Shown: one piece after another, positions 11,574-19,318 of the stretch
How positions within the stretch are numbered: position 1 is the stretch's first letter
Layout of the letters: each line of letters opens with the position of its first letter
Assembly: GCF_023701695.1 (NCBI RefSeq)
Contig: NZ_JAJOZC010000001.1
Location: 4,959,894-5,023,893, forward strand
Origin: Streptomyces sp. RKAG290
GTDB lineage: Bacteria > Actinomycetota > Actinomycetes > Streptomycetales > Streptomycetaceae
Length of the DNA stretch: 64,000 nt
Reading direction: 5' to 3'
Notes under the pieces: generated by a model
Told to the model about the DNA's origin: nothing
Seen by the model: the letters and a program-made list of their open reading frames with translations, nothing else
The model's database searches: none
Made by a program: the position numbers and the translations under genes

Positions 11574-12326
11574 ATGATCGGCATGATTCTGGCGGCCGGC
11601 GCCGGCCGCCGTCTGCGCCCCTACACCGACACGCTTCCCAAGGCCCTGGTGCCGGTCGGCCCCGAGGGCGACGAGGAGAGCCTGACCGTCGTCGACCTGA
11701 CGCTGGGCAACTTCGCCGAGGTCGGCCTGACCGAGGTCGCGATCATCGTGGGCTACCGCAAGGAGGCCCTGTACGAGCGCAAGGCCGCCCTCGAGGCGAA
11801 GTACGGCGTCAGCCTCACGCTGATCGACAACGACAAGGCCGAGGAGTGGAACAACGCCTACTCCCTGTGGTGCGGCCGTGACGCCCTCAAGGACGGCGTG
11901 ATCCTCGCCAACGGCGACACCGTGCACCCCGTCTCCGTCGAGAAGACGCTGCTCGCCGCCCGCGGCGACGGCAAGAAGATCATCCTGGCCCTCGACACGG
12001 TGAAGCAGCTCGCCGACGAGGAGATGAAGGTCGTCGCCGATCCTGCCAAGGGCGTTCAGCGGATCACCAAGCTGATGGACCCGGCCGAGGCCACCGGCGA
12101 GTACATCGGTGTCACCCTCATCGAGGGCGAGGCCGCCGAGGAGCTCGCGGACGCGCTGAAGACGACGTTCGAGCGCGACCCGGACCTCTACTACGAGGAC
12201 GGCTACCAGGAGCTCGTCAACCGCGGCTTCAAGGTCGACGTGGAGCCGATCGGCGACGTCAAGTGGGTCGAGATCGACAACCACGAGGACCTGGCCAAGG
12301 GGAGGACCATCGCGTGCCAGTACTGA
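11574..12326 (+). CDS. NTP transferase of the phosphocholine/polyol-phosphate cytidylyltransferase type
   Basis: A 250-residue single-domain nucleotidyltransferase. The N-terminal MIGMILAAGAGRRLRPYT loop and TLPKALVPV lysine motif are the nucleotide-binding site; a NGDT metal-binding segment lies near residue 110 and an EIDNHEDL motif near the end is typical of the phosphocholine cytidylyltransferase-like group, which uses CTP. Translation is coupled to the next gene: the stop overlaps the following GTG start by 13 nt. Because that partner makes or oxidises a glycerol phosphate, the most likely product is a CDP-activated glycerol or related polyol for the wall polymer polymerases at 15.8-21.4 kb. 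That substrate is inferred; choline-phosphate cannot be excluded. An AAGGAG ribosome binding site lies upstream of the ATG. Confidence 0.75.
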   Translation: MIGMILAAGAGRRLRPYTDTLPKALVPVGPEGDEESLTVVDLTLGNFAEVGLTEVAIIVGYRKEALYERKAALEAKYGVSLTLIDNDKAEEWNNAYSLWCGRDALKDGVILANGDTVHPVSVEKTLLAARGDGKKIILALDTVKQLADEEMKVVADPAKGVQRITKLMDPAEATGEYIGVTLIEGEAAEELADALKTTFERDPDLYYEDGYQELVNRGFKVDVEPIGDVKWVEIDNHEDLAKGRTIACQY

Positions 12327-13375
12327 CCCGGCTGATACCGGCGCCGGTCGTCGTCGACATCCGCGCGGGCGCTCTGGCCGATCTCGCGGGTGTCCTCGCC
12401 GATCAGCGGATCTCCGGGTCGGGCAAGCTGGCGGTCGCGATCAGCGGCGGTTCCGGCCGGGCGCTGCGCGAGCGGCTCTCGGACAGCCTGCCGGGTGCTT
12501 CCTGGTTCGAGGTGGGCGGCGGCACGCTGGATGACGCCGTCAAGCTCGCCGAGGCCATGAAGTCCGGCCGGTACGACGCCGTGGTCGGCCTCGGCGGCGG
12601 CAAGATCATCGACTGTGCGAAGTTCGCCGCAGCCCGCATCGGGCTGCCGCTGGTCGCCGTGGCGACGAACCTGTCCCACGACGGTCTGTGCTCGCCGGTG
12701 GCCACCTTGGACAACGACGCGGGCCGCGGCTCGTACGGTGTTCCGAACCCGATCGCCGTCGTCATCGACCTCGACATCATCCGTGAGGCCCCGGTCCGCT
12801 TCGTGCGGTCCGGGATCGGGGACGCGCTCTCCAACATCTCCGCGGTGGCGGACTGGGAGCTCGCCCACCGGGTCAACGGCGAGGACATCGACGGACTGGC
12901 CGCCGCGATGGCCCGGCAGGCCGGCGAGGCCGTGCTGCGCCACCCGGGGGCCGTCGGCGACGACAGCTTCCTCCAGGTGCTGGCGGAGGGCCTCGTGCTC
13001 ACCGGCATCTCGATGTCGGTGGCCGGCGACAGCCGCCCCGCCTCCGGCGCCTGCCACGAGATCAACCACGCCTTCGACCTGCTCTTCCCCAAGCGGGCGG
13101 CCAGCCACGGGGAGCAGTGCGGTCTGGGTGCGGCGTTCGCGATGCACCTGCGCGGGGCCCATCAGGAGTCCGTGCGGATGACCGAGACGCTGCGGCGCCA
13201 CGGTCTGCCCGTCACCGCGCAGGAGATCGGCTTCAGCGCGGACGAATTCGCCTCGGTGGTCGCCTTCGCGCCCCGGACCAGGCCGGGCCGGTTCACCATC
13301 CTGGAACATCTGAACCTGTCCGAGGACGGGATCAGGGACGCCTACGCCGACTACGTCAGGGCCGCCGGGGCCTGA
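12314..13375 (+). CDS. Iron-containing alcohol dehydrogenase, sn-glycerol-1-phosphate dehydrogenase-like
   Basis: A 353-residue protein of the dehydroquinate synthase/glycerol dehydrogenase fold. Visible features are the GLGGGKIIDCAK nucleotide-binding loop, the ATNLSHDGLCSPVA segment typical of glycerol-1-phosphate dehydrogenases (AraM/EgsA group), and metal ligands in the HEINHAFD and ASHGEQCG motifs. The expected reaction is reversible reduction of dihydroxyacetone phosphate to sn-glycerol-1-phosphate with NAD(P)H, in the cytoplasm. The GTG at 12314 is chosen because GGGAGG lies 9 nt upstream and it overlaps the stop of the cytidylyltransferase gene, so the two are translationally coupled. 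Together they could supply a CDP-glycerol-like donor from the 1-phosphate enantiomer. A 2-deoxy-scyllo-inosose synthase or glycerol dehydrogenase role is less likely. Confidence 0.75.
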   Translation: MPVLTRLIPAPVVVDIRAGALADLAGVLADQRISGSGKLAVAISGGSGRALRERLSDSLPGASWFEVGGGTLDDAVKLAEAMKSGRYDAVVGLGGGKIIDCAKFAAARIGLPLVAVATNLSHDGLCSPVATLDNDAGRGSYGVPNPIAVVIDLDIIREAPVRFVRSGIGDALSNISAVADWELAHRVNGEDIDGLAAAMARQAGEAVLRHPGAVGDDSFLQVLAEGLVLTGISMSVAGDSRPASGACHEINHAFDLLFPKRAASHGEQCGLGAAFAMHLRGAHQESVRMTETLRRHGLPVTAQEIGFSADEFASVVAFAPRTRPGRFTILEHLNLSEDGIRDAYADYVRAAGA

Positions 13376-13390
13376 GTCGGGGGGCCCGGT

Positions 13391-13420
13391 TTGACCGGGC
13401 TGTCCGAGGCCCCGTAATCT
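13391..13420 (+). promoter_or_regulatory. Vegetative-type promoter for rplU-rpmA
   Basis: TTGACC (13391-13396) and TAATCT (13415-13420) with an 18-nt spacer match the main housekeeping sigma factor consensus closely. Transcription would start near 13427 and give a leader of about 147 nt. A small hairpin (GCCCGGT/ACCGGGC, 13384-13400) overlaps the -35 element and may end transcription from upstream. Confidence 0.75.
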
Positions 13421-13445
13421 TGACCGTCGGCGTTTGTTTCGCCAC

Positions 13446-13545
13446 ACCTCTGAGCAATCACCTCCCGCTCGTACGGGAGAGGCCGCTCGTCCAATCCGGA
13501 TCATCACGGGTCCCCGGACCCGTGTGAGCGGCTGGCTTCAGAGGT
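13446..13545 (+). promoter_or_regulatory. Structured rplU 5' leader, candidate L21 autoregulatory element
   Basis: Perfect pairings nest into one compact fold. An outer stem ACCTCTGA (13446-13453)/TCAGAGGT (13538-13545) encloses a hairpin CTCCCG-CTCGTA-CGGGAG (13462-13479) and a second arm GCCGCTC (13482-13488)/GAGCGGC (13526-13532). That arm is capped by CACGGGTC (13505-13512)/GACCCGTG (13517-13524). It lies between a good promoter and the L21 start, where leaders controlling ribosomal protein synthesis are known in other bacteria. Binding by L21 is inferred, not shown. Confidence 0.65.
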
Positions 13546-13573
13546 TTCCGCTTCGAGTGAGAGTGAGATCCGC

Positions 13574-13894
13574 GTGTACGCCATCGTGCGCAGCGGTGGT
13601 CGCCAGCACAAGGTTGCTGTCGGCGACATCGTTGAGGTTGACAAGATTTCCACCGCCAAGGTTGGCGACACGGTAGAGCTCTCTACCCTGCTCGTTGTCG
13701 ACGGCGACGCCGTGACCAGCGACCCGTGGGTGCTTGACGGCATCAAGGTCCAGGCCGAGATCGTGGACCACCACAAGGGCGCGAAGATCGACATCCTTCG
13801 CTACAAGAACAAGACCGGCTACCGCCGTCGCCAGGGTCACCGCCAGCAGTACACGGCGATCAAGGTCACCGGTATCCCCGCGGCTGCGAAGTAA
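13574..13894 (+). CDS. rplU: 50S ribosomal protein L21
   Basis: A 106-residue L21 protein of usual length with the MYAIVRSGGRQHKV start, the conserved KVGDTVEL segment and the GYRRRQGHRQQYTAIKVT C-terminal RNA-binding stretch. It binds 23S rRNA in the large subunit. The start is GTG, and the ribosome binding region (GAGTGAGAG) follows the structured leader. It is followed after 14 nt by rpmA, forming the usual rplU-rpmA pair ahead of obg. Confidence 0.98.
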   Translation: MYAIVRSGGRQHKVAVGDIVEVDKISTAKVGDTVELSTLLVVDGDAVTSDPWVLDGIKVQAEIVDHHKGAKIDILRYKNKTGYRRRQGHRQQYTAIKVTGIPAAAK

Positions 13895-13908
13895 GGGACT
13901 GAGGAGAC

Positions 13909-14166
13909 ATGGCACATAAGAAGGGCGCATCGTCCACTCGGAACGGGCGCGACTCCAATGCTCAGCGGCTCGGCGTGAAGCGCTTCGGCGGTCAGGCCGT
14001 CAACGCCGGTGAGATCCTGGTCCGCCAGCGCGGCACCCACTTCCACCCGGGCACGGGCGTCGGCCGTGGCGGCGACGACACGCTGTTCGCCCTCGCCGCC
14101 GGTGCGGTCGAGTTCGGCACGCACCGTGGCCGCAAGGTCGTGAACATCGTTCCGATCGCCGGCTGA
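13909..14166 (+). CDS. rpmA: 50S ribosomal protein L27
   Basis: An 85-residue L27 protein beginning MAHKKGASSTRNGRDS, the flexible N-terminal extension that reaches toward the peptidyl transferase centre. There is no cleavable leader of the Firmicutes kind before it. The core GGQAVNAGEILVRQRGT and FHPGTGVGRGGDDTL segments are intact. The ribosome binding site is GAGGAG just upstream of the ATG. It is cotranscribed with rplU and followed by a hairpin before obg. Confidence 0.98.
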   Translation: MAHKKGASSTRNGRDSNAQRLGVKRFGGQAVNAGEILVRQRGTHFHPGTGVGRGGDDTLFALAAGAVEFGTHRGRKVVNIVPIAG

Positions 14167-14197
14167 TTTTCGGCGCTCGTCGAGCGGTTTGACGTGG

Positions 14198-14237
14198 AGG
14201 CGGACCTCACTTCCTGTAACGGGAAGTGGGTCCGCCT
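14198..14237 (+). terminator. Hairpin between rpmA and obg
   Basis: AGGCGGACC pairs with GGTCCGCCT and, after one bulged T, CACTTCC pairs with GGAAGTG; TTTC follows. It may end part of the rplU-rpmA message and lower obg expression relative to the ribosomal proteins. Confidence 0.7.
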
Positions 14238-14305
14238 TTCGCGTGTTGCTCCTACAGGGGCACGAGCGAGACTTTTCTGCACGTATGTAACTGGAGGTTC
14301 CAACC

Positions 14306-15744
14306 ATGACCACCTTCGTGGACCGCGTCGAGCTGCATGCCGCCGCGGGTAACGGGGGCCACGGCTGCGCCTCCGTTCACCGTGAGAAGTTCAAGCCGCT
14401 CGGCGGCCCGGACGGCGGCAACGGCGGCCGTGGCGGTGATGTGACCCTGATCGTCGACCAGGCCGTCACCACCCTCCTCGACTATCACCACCACCCCACC
14501 GCAAGGCCACCAACGGCCAGCCCGGTGCCGGTGACAACCGCACCGGCAAGGAGGGCCAGGACCTGATCCTGCCCGTGCCGGACGGCACCGTCGTGCTCGA
14601 CACCGACGGCAACGTGCTCGCCGACCTGGTCGGCCAGGGCACCATGTTCGTCGCCGGCCAGGGCGGCCGCGGCGGCCTGGGCAACGGCGCGCTGGCCTCC
14701 GCCCGGCGCAAGGCGCCCGGTTTCGCGCTGCTCGGCGAGCCCGGTGAGAGCCGGGACATCGTCCTGGAGCTGAAGACCGTCGCCGACGTAGCCCTGGTGG
14801 GCTACCCGAGCGCCGGTAAGTCCTCGCTGATCTCGGTCCTGTCGGCCGCCAAGCCGAAGATCGCCGACTACCCGTTCACGACCCTCGTCCCGAACCTGGG
14901 CGTGGTCACCGCGGGCAGCACCGTCTACACCATCGCCGACGTCCCGGGCCTGATCCCGGGCGCCAGCCAGGGCAAGGGCCTCGGCCTGGAGTTCCTGCGC
15001 CACGTCGAGCGCTGCTCGGTGCTCGTGCACGTACTGGACACGGCGACGCTCGAGTCCGACCGTGACCCGGTCTCCGACCTCGACATGATCGAGGAGGAGC
15101 TGAAGCTGTACGGCGGTCTGGACGACCGGCCCCGCATCGTCGTCCTCAACAAGATCGACATCCCGGACGGCCAGGACCTGGCGGAGATGATCCGTCCGGA
15201 CCTGGAGGCCCGCGGATACCGCGTCTTCGAGGTCTCCGCCGTGGCCCGTACCGGTCTCAAGGAGCTCTCCTTCGCGCTGGCCGGAGTCATCGCCGAGGCG
15301 CGTGCCGCCAAGCCGGTGGAGGAGGCGACCCGTATCGTCATCCGGCCCAAGGCCGTGGACGACGCCGGGTTCACCGTGGTGCTGGAGGACGACGGCATCT
15401 ACCGGGTGCGCGGCGAGAAGCCCGAACGCTGGGTGCGCCAGACCGACTTCAACAACGACGAGGCCGTCGGATACCTCGCGGACCGGCTGAACCGGCTCGG
15501 TGTCGAGGACGCGCTGCGCAAGGCCGGAGCCCGCGCGGGCGACGGAGTGGCCATCGGGGCCGAGGACAACGCCGTCGTCTTCGACTGGGAGCCGACGGTG
15601 ACGGCCGGTGCGGAGATGCTCGGCCGCCGTGGCGAGGACCACCGGCTCGAGGAGCCGCGTCCGGCCGCTCAGCGCCGTCGTGACCGCGAGGACGAGCGCG
15701 ACGACGTCAGCAAGGAGTACCAGGAGTTCGACCCGTTCGCGTAA
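14306..15744 (+). CDS. obg: GTPase Obg (frame broken near 14495)
   Basis: About 479 residues once one C is restored in the four-C run at 14494-14497; the break falls in the DYHHHP segment. Three domains are visible: the glycine-rich Obg fold (about 1-158; GNGGHGCASVHREKF), the G domain with P-loop GYPSAGKSSL, switch DVPG, NKID and the SAVARTG motif, and a C-terminal OCT domain followed by an acidic/basic tail of about 40 residues. Obg binds the 50S subunit and couples ribosome assembly to GTP and (p)ppGpp levels; in Streptomyces it affects aerial growth. ATG 14306 has CTGGAGG upstream. The gene is essential in many bacteria, which argues that the frameshift is a sequencing error. Confidence 0.93.
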
Positions 15745-15763
15745 CCGCGCGGGAGGACCGCCG

Positions 15764-15805
15764 ACGGTCCCGGTTCCCTTCGGGGAGCCGGGACCGTTCG
15801 GTTTT
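15764..15805 (+). terminator. Intrinsic terminator of obg
   Basis: ACGGTCCCGG pairs with CCGGGACCGT around a TCCC/GGGA inner helix, followed by TTCGGTTTT. It lies 19 nt after the obg stop. Confidence 0.75.
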
Positions 15806-15809
15806 CCGG

Positions 15810-15831
15810 ACGTCCGGTTGTTCCCGGACGT
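15810..15831. terminator. Second hairpin, probably for the minus-strand gene ending at 15838
   Basis: ACGTCCGG and CCGGACGT form a perfect 8-bp stem with loop TTGTTC. It sits between two convergent genes and, read on the minus strand, follows the stop at 15838 immediately and is followed by an A/T-containing stretch. Confidence 0.55.
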
Positions 15832-15837
15832 GCGTGG

Positions 15838-18069
15838 TCAGGAGTGGTCGGCCCGCTCGCGCGCCTCGGCGGGGGAGGGGGCCGGGGTGCGCTCGTCGAG
15901 CGGAATCACCGGCAGCAGCGTCTGCTCGCCCAGGAAGACCCTGCGCACGACGCGTTCCGCGGCGCGGCCGTCGTCGTAGTCGCAGTAGCGCTCCCGGAAC
16001 GCCCTGCGCAGCCCGGCCGACTTCTCGCTCCGCCACTCCTGGGAGCCCAGCACCGAGGTGAGCTGCTCCTGGCTGGTCGCGACGGCACCCGGGGGCTCGG
16101 CCATGAGGTCGAAGTAGGTGCCGCGCACGACCCGGTAGGTGTCCCAGTCGTCGGCGTAGATCACGATCGGCCGGTCCAGGTTGGCGTAGTCGAACATCGC
16201 CGACGAGTAGTCCGTGACGAGCGCGTCCGCCGCGAGGTAGAGCTGCTCGACGTCGGCGTGCGCGGACACGTCGATGATCCGGCCGCTGGCCTGGAGATCG
16301 GCGAGCCGGCCGGTCGGCTTGTAGAAGTAGTGGCCGCGCACCAGCAGGGTGACGTCGGGTCCCAGTTCCTCGGCCAGCTTCGGCAGATCGAGCCGGGGGG
16401 CGAAGGACTTCTGGTACTCGCGGTGCGTCGGCGCGTACAGGAACGCCGTCGTGCCGTCCGCCAGGCCGAGCTCGCGCCGGGCCCGCGAGACGTCCGCCGC
16501 GGTGGAGTTGAGCAGCACGTCGTTGCGCGGGTAGCCGGTCTCCAGCGAGGTGTACCGGCAGGGGTACACCCGCTCCCACACGGTGGTGGAGAACCGGTTG
16601 GCGGACAGGCTGTAGTCCCAGCGGTCGCACCGGCTGAGCAGCTTCTCCATGTCCATGCTGGTGGACGCGGGGAACTGGGCCTGGTCGAGCCCCATCGTCT
16701 TCAGCGGGGTGCCGTGGTGGGTCTGCAGATGGATCTGGCCCTCGCGCTTGATCACGGTGTCGCCGAAGTTCACGTTGTTCGTCAGGTACTTGGCGCGGGC
16801 CATCACCGCCCAGTACTCGCGGGACCCGACGACCACGCTCTCCACGCCCTTGGGCACCCGGTCGCGGTGCTCGGACCTGACCGCCCAGACGCGGCGCATG
16901 CCCGGGGCCAGCCGCCCCAGCTCCGCCTCGATCGCCGCGGGGTTGCAGGAGTAGCCGCGGCCCCAGTACGCGGAGAACACCGCGAGGTTGTCGTCCAGCG
17001 GCATCCGCAGCTGGGACTTGTAGAACATGCCGAGGGCGGCGCGCTTGGCCCGGCCGACCCGGGCACGGCTGCCCAGCCGGGCCCGGTTGCGCACGTTGTT
17101 GACCCGGGTCACGCCGACCAGCGCCGAATAGGAGTCGACGCCCAGCAGCGCGTACTTGTAGCCTTTGCCGCCCGGCGGCCGCTCGAAGCCCTCCGGGATG
17201 CGGCTGCGGTAGTCCTTGGCCGCGCGGTGGAAGAACTCGGCCCGGGCGCTGTGCGGCAGCCGGCCGGGCTTCTCCAGCACGGTCAGGTAGTGGTCGACCA
17301 TCTTCCTGAACAGGGCCGGCCGCCAGGAGTCGAGGTCCGGCCGCTCGTCCAGGTAGCCGAAGACGCGGTCGTACTGGTCGAAGACGTCGAAGTGCTTGCG
17401 GCTGACGGTCCGCAGGATGTTCCCGCCCTCACGCCGCTGCCGGTACAGCACGCAGGAGCGGTCGAGGACGGCGATGCTCTCCGCCGAGATCAGCGAGGTG
17501 TACGTCCACGGCGCGTCCTCGTAGTACCCGGGCGGGAAGCGGAACCCGTGGCGGGCGACGAAGTCGCGGCGGTAGGCCTTGTTCCACACGATCTGCAGCA
17601 GGTCCAGCAACTGCGGCCGGTCCGCCAGCGTGAAGACGTCCGGACCGCTCTCCTCCAGCAGCTCCGCACGCTTGTTGCGCAGCAGCCGCCCGTCCCAGTA
17701 GCTGCGGGTGTAGTCGTAGACCAGGATGTCGGGGTCGTCCGTCACGGCGAGGCGGGCCGCGATGGCCGACAGCGAGCCGGGGGCGAGCGTGTCGTCGCTG
17801 TCGAGGAAGAGCACGTAGTCGCCGGTCGCCAGGTCGAGGCCGGCGTTGCGCGCGCGGCCGAGACCCACGTTCTCGGTGAGATGCAGCACACGGACACGGG
17901 AGTCACGCTGCGCGTACGTGTCGAGGATCGCGCCGGAACCGTCCGGCGAGCAGTCGTCGACGCCGATGATCTCGAAGTCGGTGAAGTCCTGCTGGAGCAC
18001 GGAGTCGAGACACTCCCCGATGTACCCCTGCACGTTGTACGCAGGCACGATGAGTGTCAGTCGAGGCAT
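15838..18069 (-). CDS. Bifunctional family 2 glycosyltransferase/CDP-glycerol glycerophosphotransferase
   Basis: A 743-residue fusion. The N-terminal GT-A domain (about 1-240) starts MPRLTLIVPAYN and has the VDDCSPDGS and FLDSDD nucleotide-sugar and metal sites of family 2 glycosyltransferases. The C-terminal half (about 350-720) matches the CDP-glycerol glycerophosphotransferase family, with HHGTPLKTMG, YAPTHREY, RGHYFYK and TDYSSAMFDY motifs. Such fusions build teichoic-acid-like polymers by alternately adding sugar and glycerol- or polyol-phosphate at the inner membrane face. No membrane segment is obvious. The ATG at 18069 (PAYN near residue 8) is the domain start; longer frames upstream are unsupported. 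It diverges from galE and probably shares its control region (18070-18273). Confidence 0.85.
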   Translation of the reverse strand: MPRLTLIVPAYNVQGYIGECLDSVLQQDFTDFEIIGVDDCSPDGSGAILDTYAQRDSRVRVLHLTENVGLGRARNAGLDLATGDYVLFLDSDDTLAPGSLSAIAARLAVTDDPDILVYDYTRSYWDGRLLRNKRAELLEESGPDVFTLADRPQLLDLLQIVWNKAYRRDFVARHGFRFPPGYYEDAPWTYTSLISAESIAVLDRSCVLYRQRREGGNILRTVSRKHFDVFDQYDRVFGYLDERPDLDSWRPALFRKMVDHYLTVLEKPGRLPHSARAEFFHRAAKDYRSRIPEGFERPPGGKGYKYALLGVDSYSALVGVTRVNNVRNRARLGSRARVGRAKRAALGMFYKSQLRMPLDDNLAVFSAYWGRGYSCNPAAIEAELGRLAPGMRRVWAVRSEHRDRVPKGVESVVVGSREYWAVMARAKYLTNNVNFGDTVIKREGQIHLQTHHGTPLKTMGLDQAQFPASTSMDMEKLLSRCDRWDYSLSANRFSTTVWERVYPCRYTSLETGYPRNDVLLNSTAADVSRARRELGLADGTTAFLYAPTHREYQKSFAPRLDLPKLAEELGPDVTLLVRGHYFYKPTGRLADLQASGRIIDVSAHADVEQLYLAADALVTDYSSAMFDYANLDRPIVIYADDWDTYRVVRGTYFDLMAEPPGAVATSQEQLTSVLGSQEWRSEKSAGLRRAFRERYCDYDDGRAAERVVRRVFLGEQTLLPVIPLDERTPAPSPAEARERADHS

Positions 18070-18273
18070 CGTCCACCAGTCCAGAGAGCTGTCCGAAGAT
18101 TTGTGCGAGGGGCGCGGCGCGCACCGTTGGTCAGCGGGGCGGCGTCCAGCACCCGGACAGCCTAATTGATTGCTGTCAGCCCGCTTTGAGCGGTGAGGCC
18201 CGGTCCGTCGATCCGACTTTATGTGCACGTAGAGTGAACCGGACGGCAGGACCTCGGACAGGGAGACGCACGA

Positions 18274-19245
18274 ATGACCTGGATGGTTACGGGCGGGGCG
18301 GGATACATCGGCGCACACGTGGTGCGCGCGATGCTCGCGGGCGGTCAGCAGGTCGTCGTGTACGACGACCTGTCGACCGGGAACGCCGAGAAGGTGCCCG
18401 CCGGGGTGCCCCTGGTCACCGGCAGCGTCCTCGACCGGCAGGCTCTCGACGCCGCGATCCGCGACCACGGTGTGACCGGTGTGGTGCACATCGCGGGCAA
18501 GAAGCAGGTGGGCGAGTCCGTCGAGCGGCCCCTCTACTACTACCGCGAGAACGTGACCGGCCTCGAGGTGCTGCTGGAGAGCATGGTCGACGCGGGCGTC
18601 GACCGGCTGGTGTTCTCCTCGTCGGCCGCCGTGTACGGCATGCCCGACGTCGCCCTCGTCACCGAGGACACCCCCTGCGCACCGATGAGTCCGTACGGGG
18701 AGACCAAGCTCGTCGGCGAATGGCTGATCCACGCCGCCGCCCGGGCCCACGGCCTGCGCGCCGCCTCGCTCCGCTACTTCAACGTCGCCGGTGCCGCCTC
18801 GCCCGAGCTCGCCGACGCGGGGGTGTTCAACCTCATCCCGATGGTCTTCGAGCGCCTTGAGGCAGGTGAGGGCCCGCGGATCTTCGGCGACGACTACGCG
18901 ACGCCGGACGGCACCTGCATCCGCGACTACATCCACGTCGAGGACATCGCCTCCGCCCACCTCGCGGCCGCGCTCCGGCTCGACGAGGCCGAGCGCGGCA
19001 CGGATCTCACGCTGAACATCGGCCGCGGTGAGGGCAGCTCCGTACGGGAGATGGTCGAACGGATCCTCAAGGTGACGGACAACGGGGATGTCGCCCCCGA
19101 GGTGACCGCCCGCCGCGCCGGTGACCCGGCGCGTGTGGTCGCCGGGGCCGACCGGATCCGCGCGGAGCTGGGCTGGTCGGCCCGGTACGGCGTGGACGAG
19201 ATGATCGACTCCGCGTGGCAGGGCTGGCGCCACCGCCACCCGTAG
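18274..19245 (+). CDS. galE: UDP-glucose 4-epimerase
   Basis: A 323-residue extended short-chain dehydrogenase. The N-terminal VTGGAGYIGAH is the NAD-binding loop; the catalytic residues are in the SSSAAVYG segment and YGETK (YxxxK). It has RYFNVAGA and the CIRDYIHVEDIASAH stretch specific to GalE. It interconverts UDP-glucose and UDP-galactose in the cytoplasm, presumably to supply galactose for the wall polymer genes on both sides. An AGGGAGACGC ribosome binding region precedes the ATG. The gene is alone on the plus strand between two minus-strand polymerase genes. Confidence 0.92.
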   Translation: MTWMVTGGAGYIGAHVVRAMLAGGQQVVVYDDLSTGNAEKVPAGVPLVTGSVLDRQALDAAIRDHGVTGVVHIAGKKQVGESVERPLYYYRENVTGLEVLLESMVDAGVDRLVFSSSAAVYGMPDVALVTEDTPCAPMSPYGETKLVGEWLIHAAARAHGLRAASLRYFNVAGAASPELADAGVFNLIPMVFERLEAGEGPRIFGDDYATPDGTCIRDYIHVEDIASAHLAAALRLDEAERGTDLTLNIGRGEGSSVREMVERILKVTDNGDVAPEVTARRAGDPARVVAGADRIRAELGWSARYGVDEMIDSAWQGWRHRHP

Positions 19246-19260
19246 CCCGCGCGCCGGTGG

Positions 19261-19310
19261 ACGGCAGAGGCCTGGCACCACCCCTCGGGGCGGTGCCAGG
19301 CCTCTGCCGT
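19261..19310. terminator. Perfect bidirectional hairpin between galE and the convergent polymerase gene
   Basis: The 19-nt arms at 19261-19279 and 19292-19310 are exact inverted repeats (ACGGCAGAGGCCTGGCACC and its complement), capped by a C/G-rich 12-nt loop. It can serve both genes, which end 15 nt and 8 nt away. Confidence 0.9.
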
Positions 19311-19318
19311 CGGTCCGG

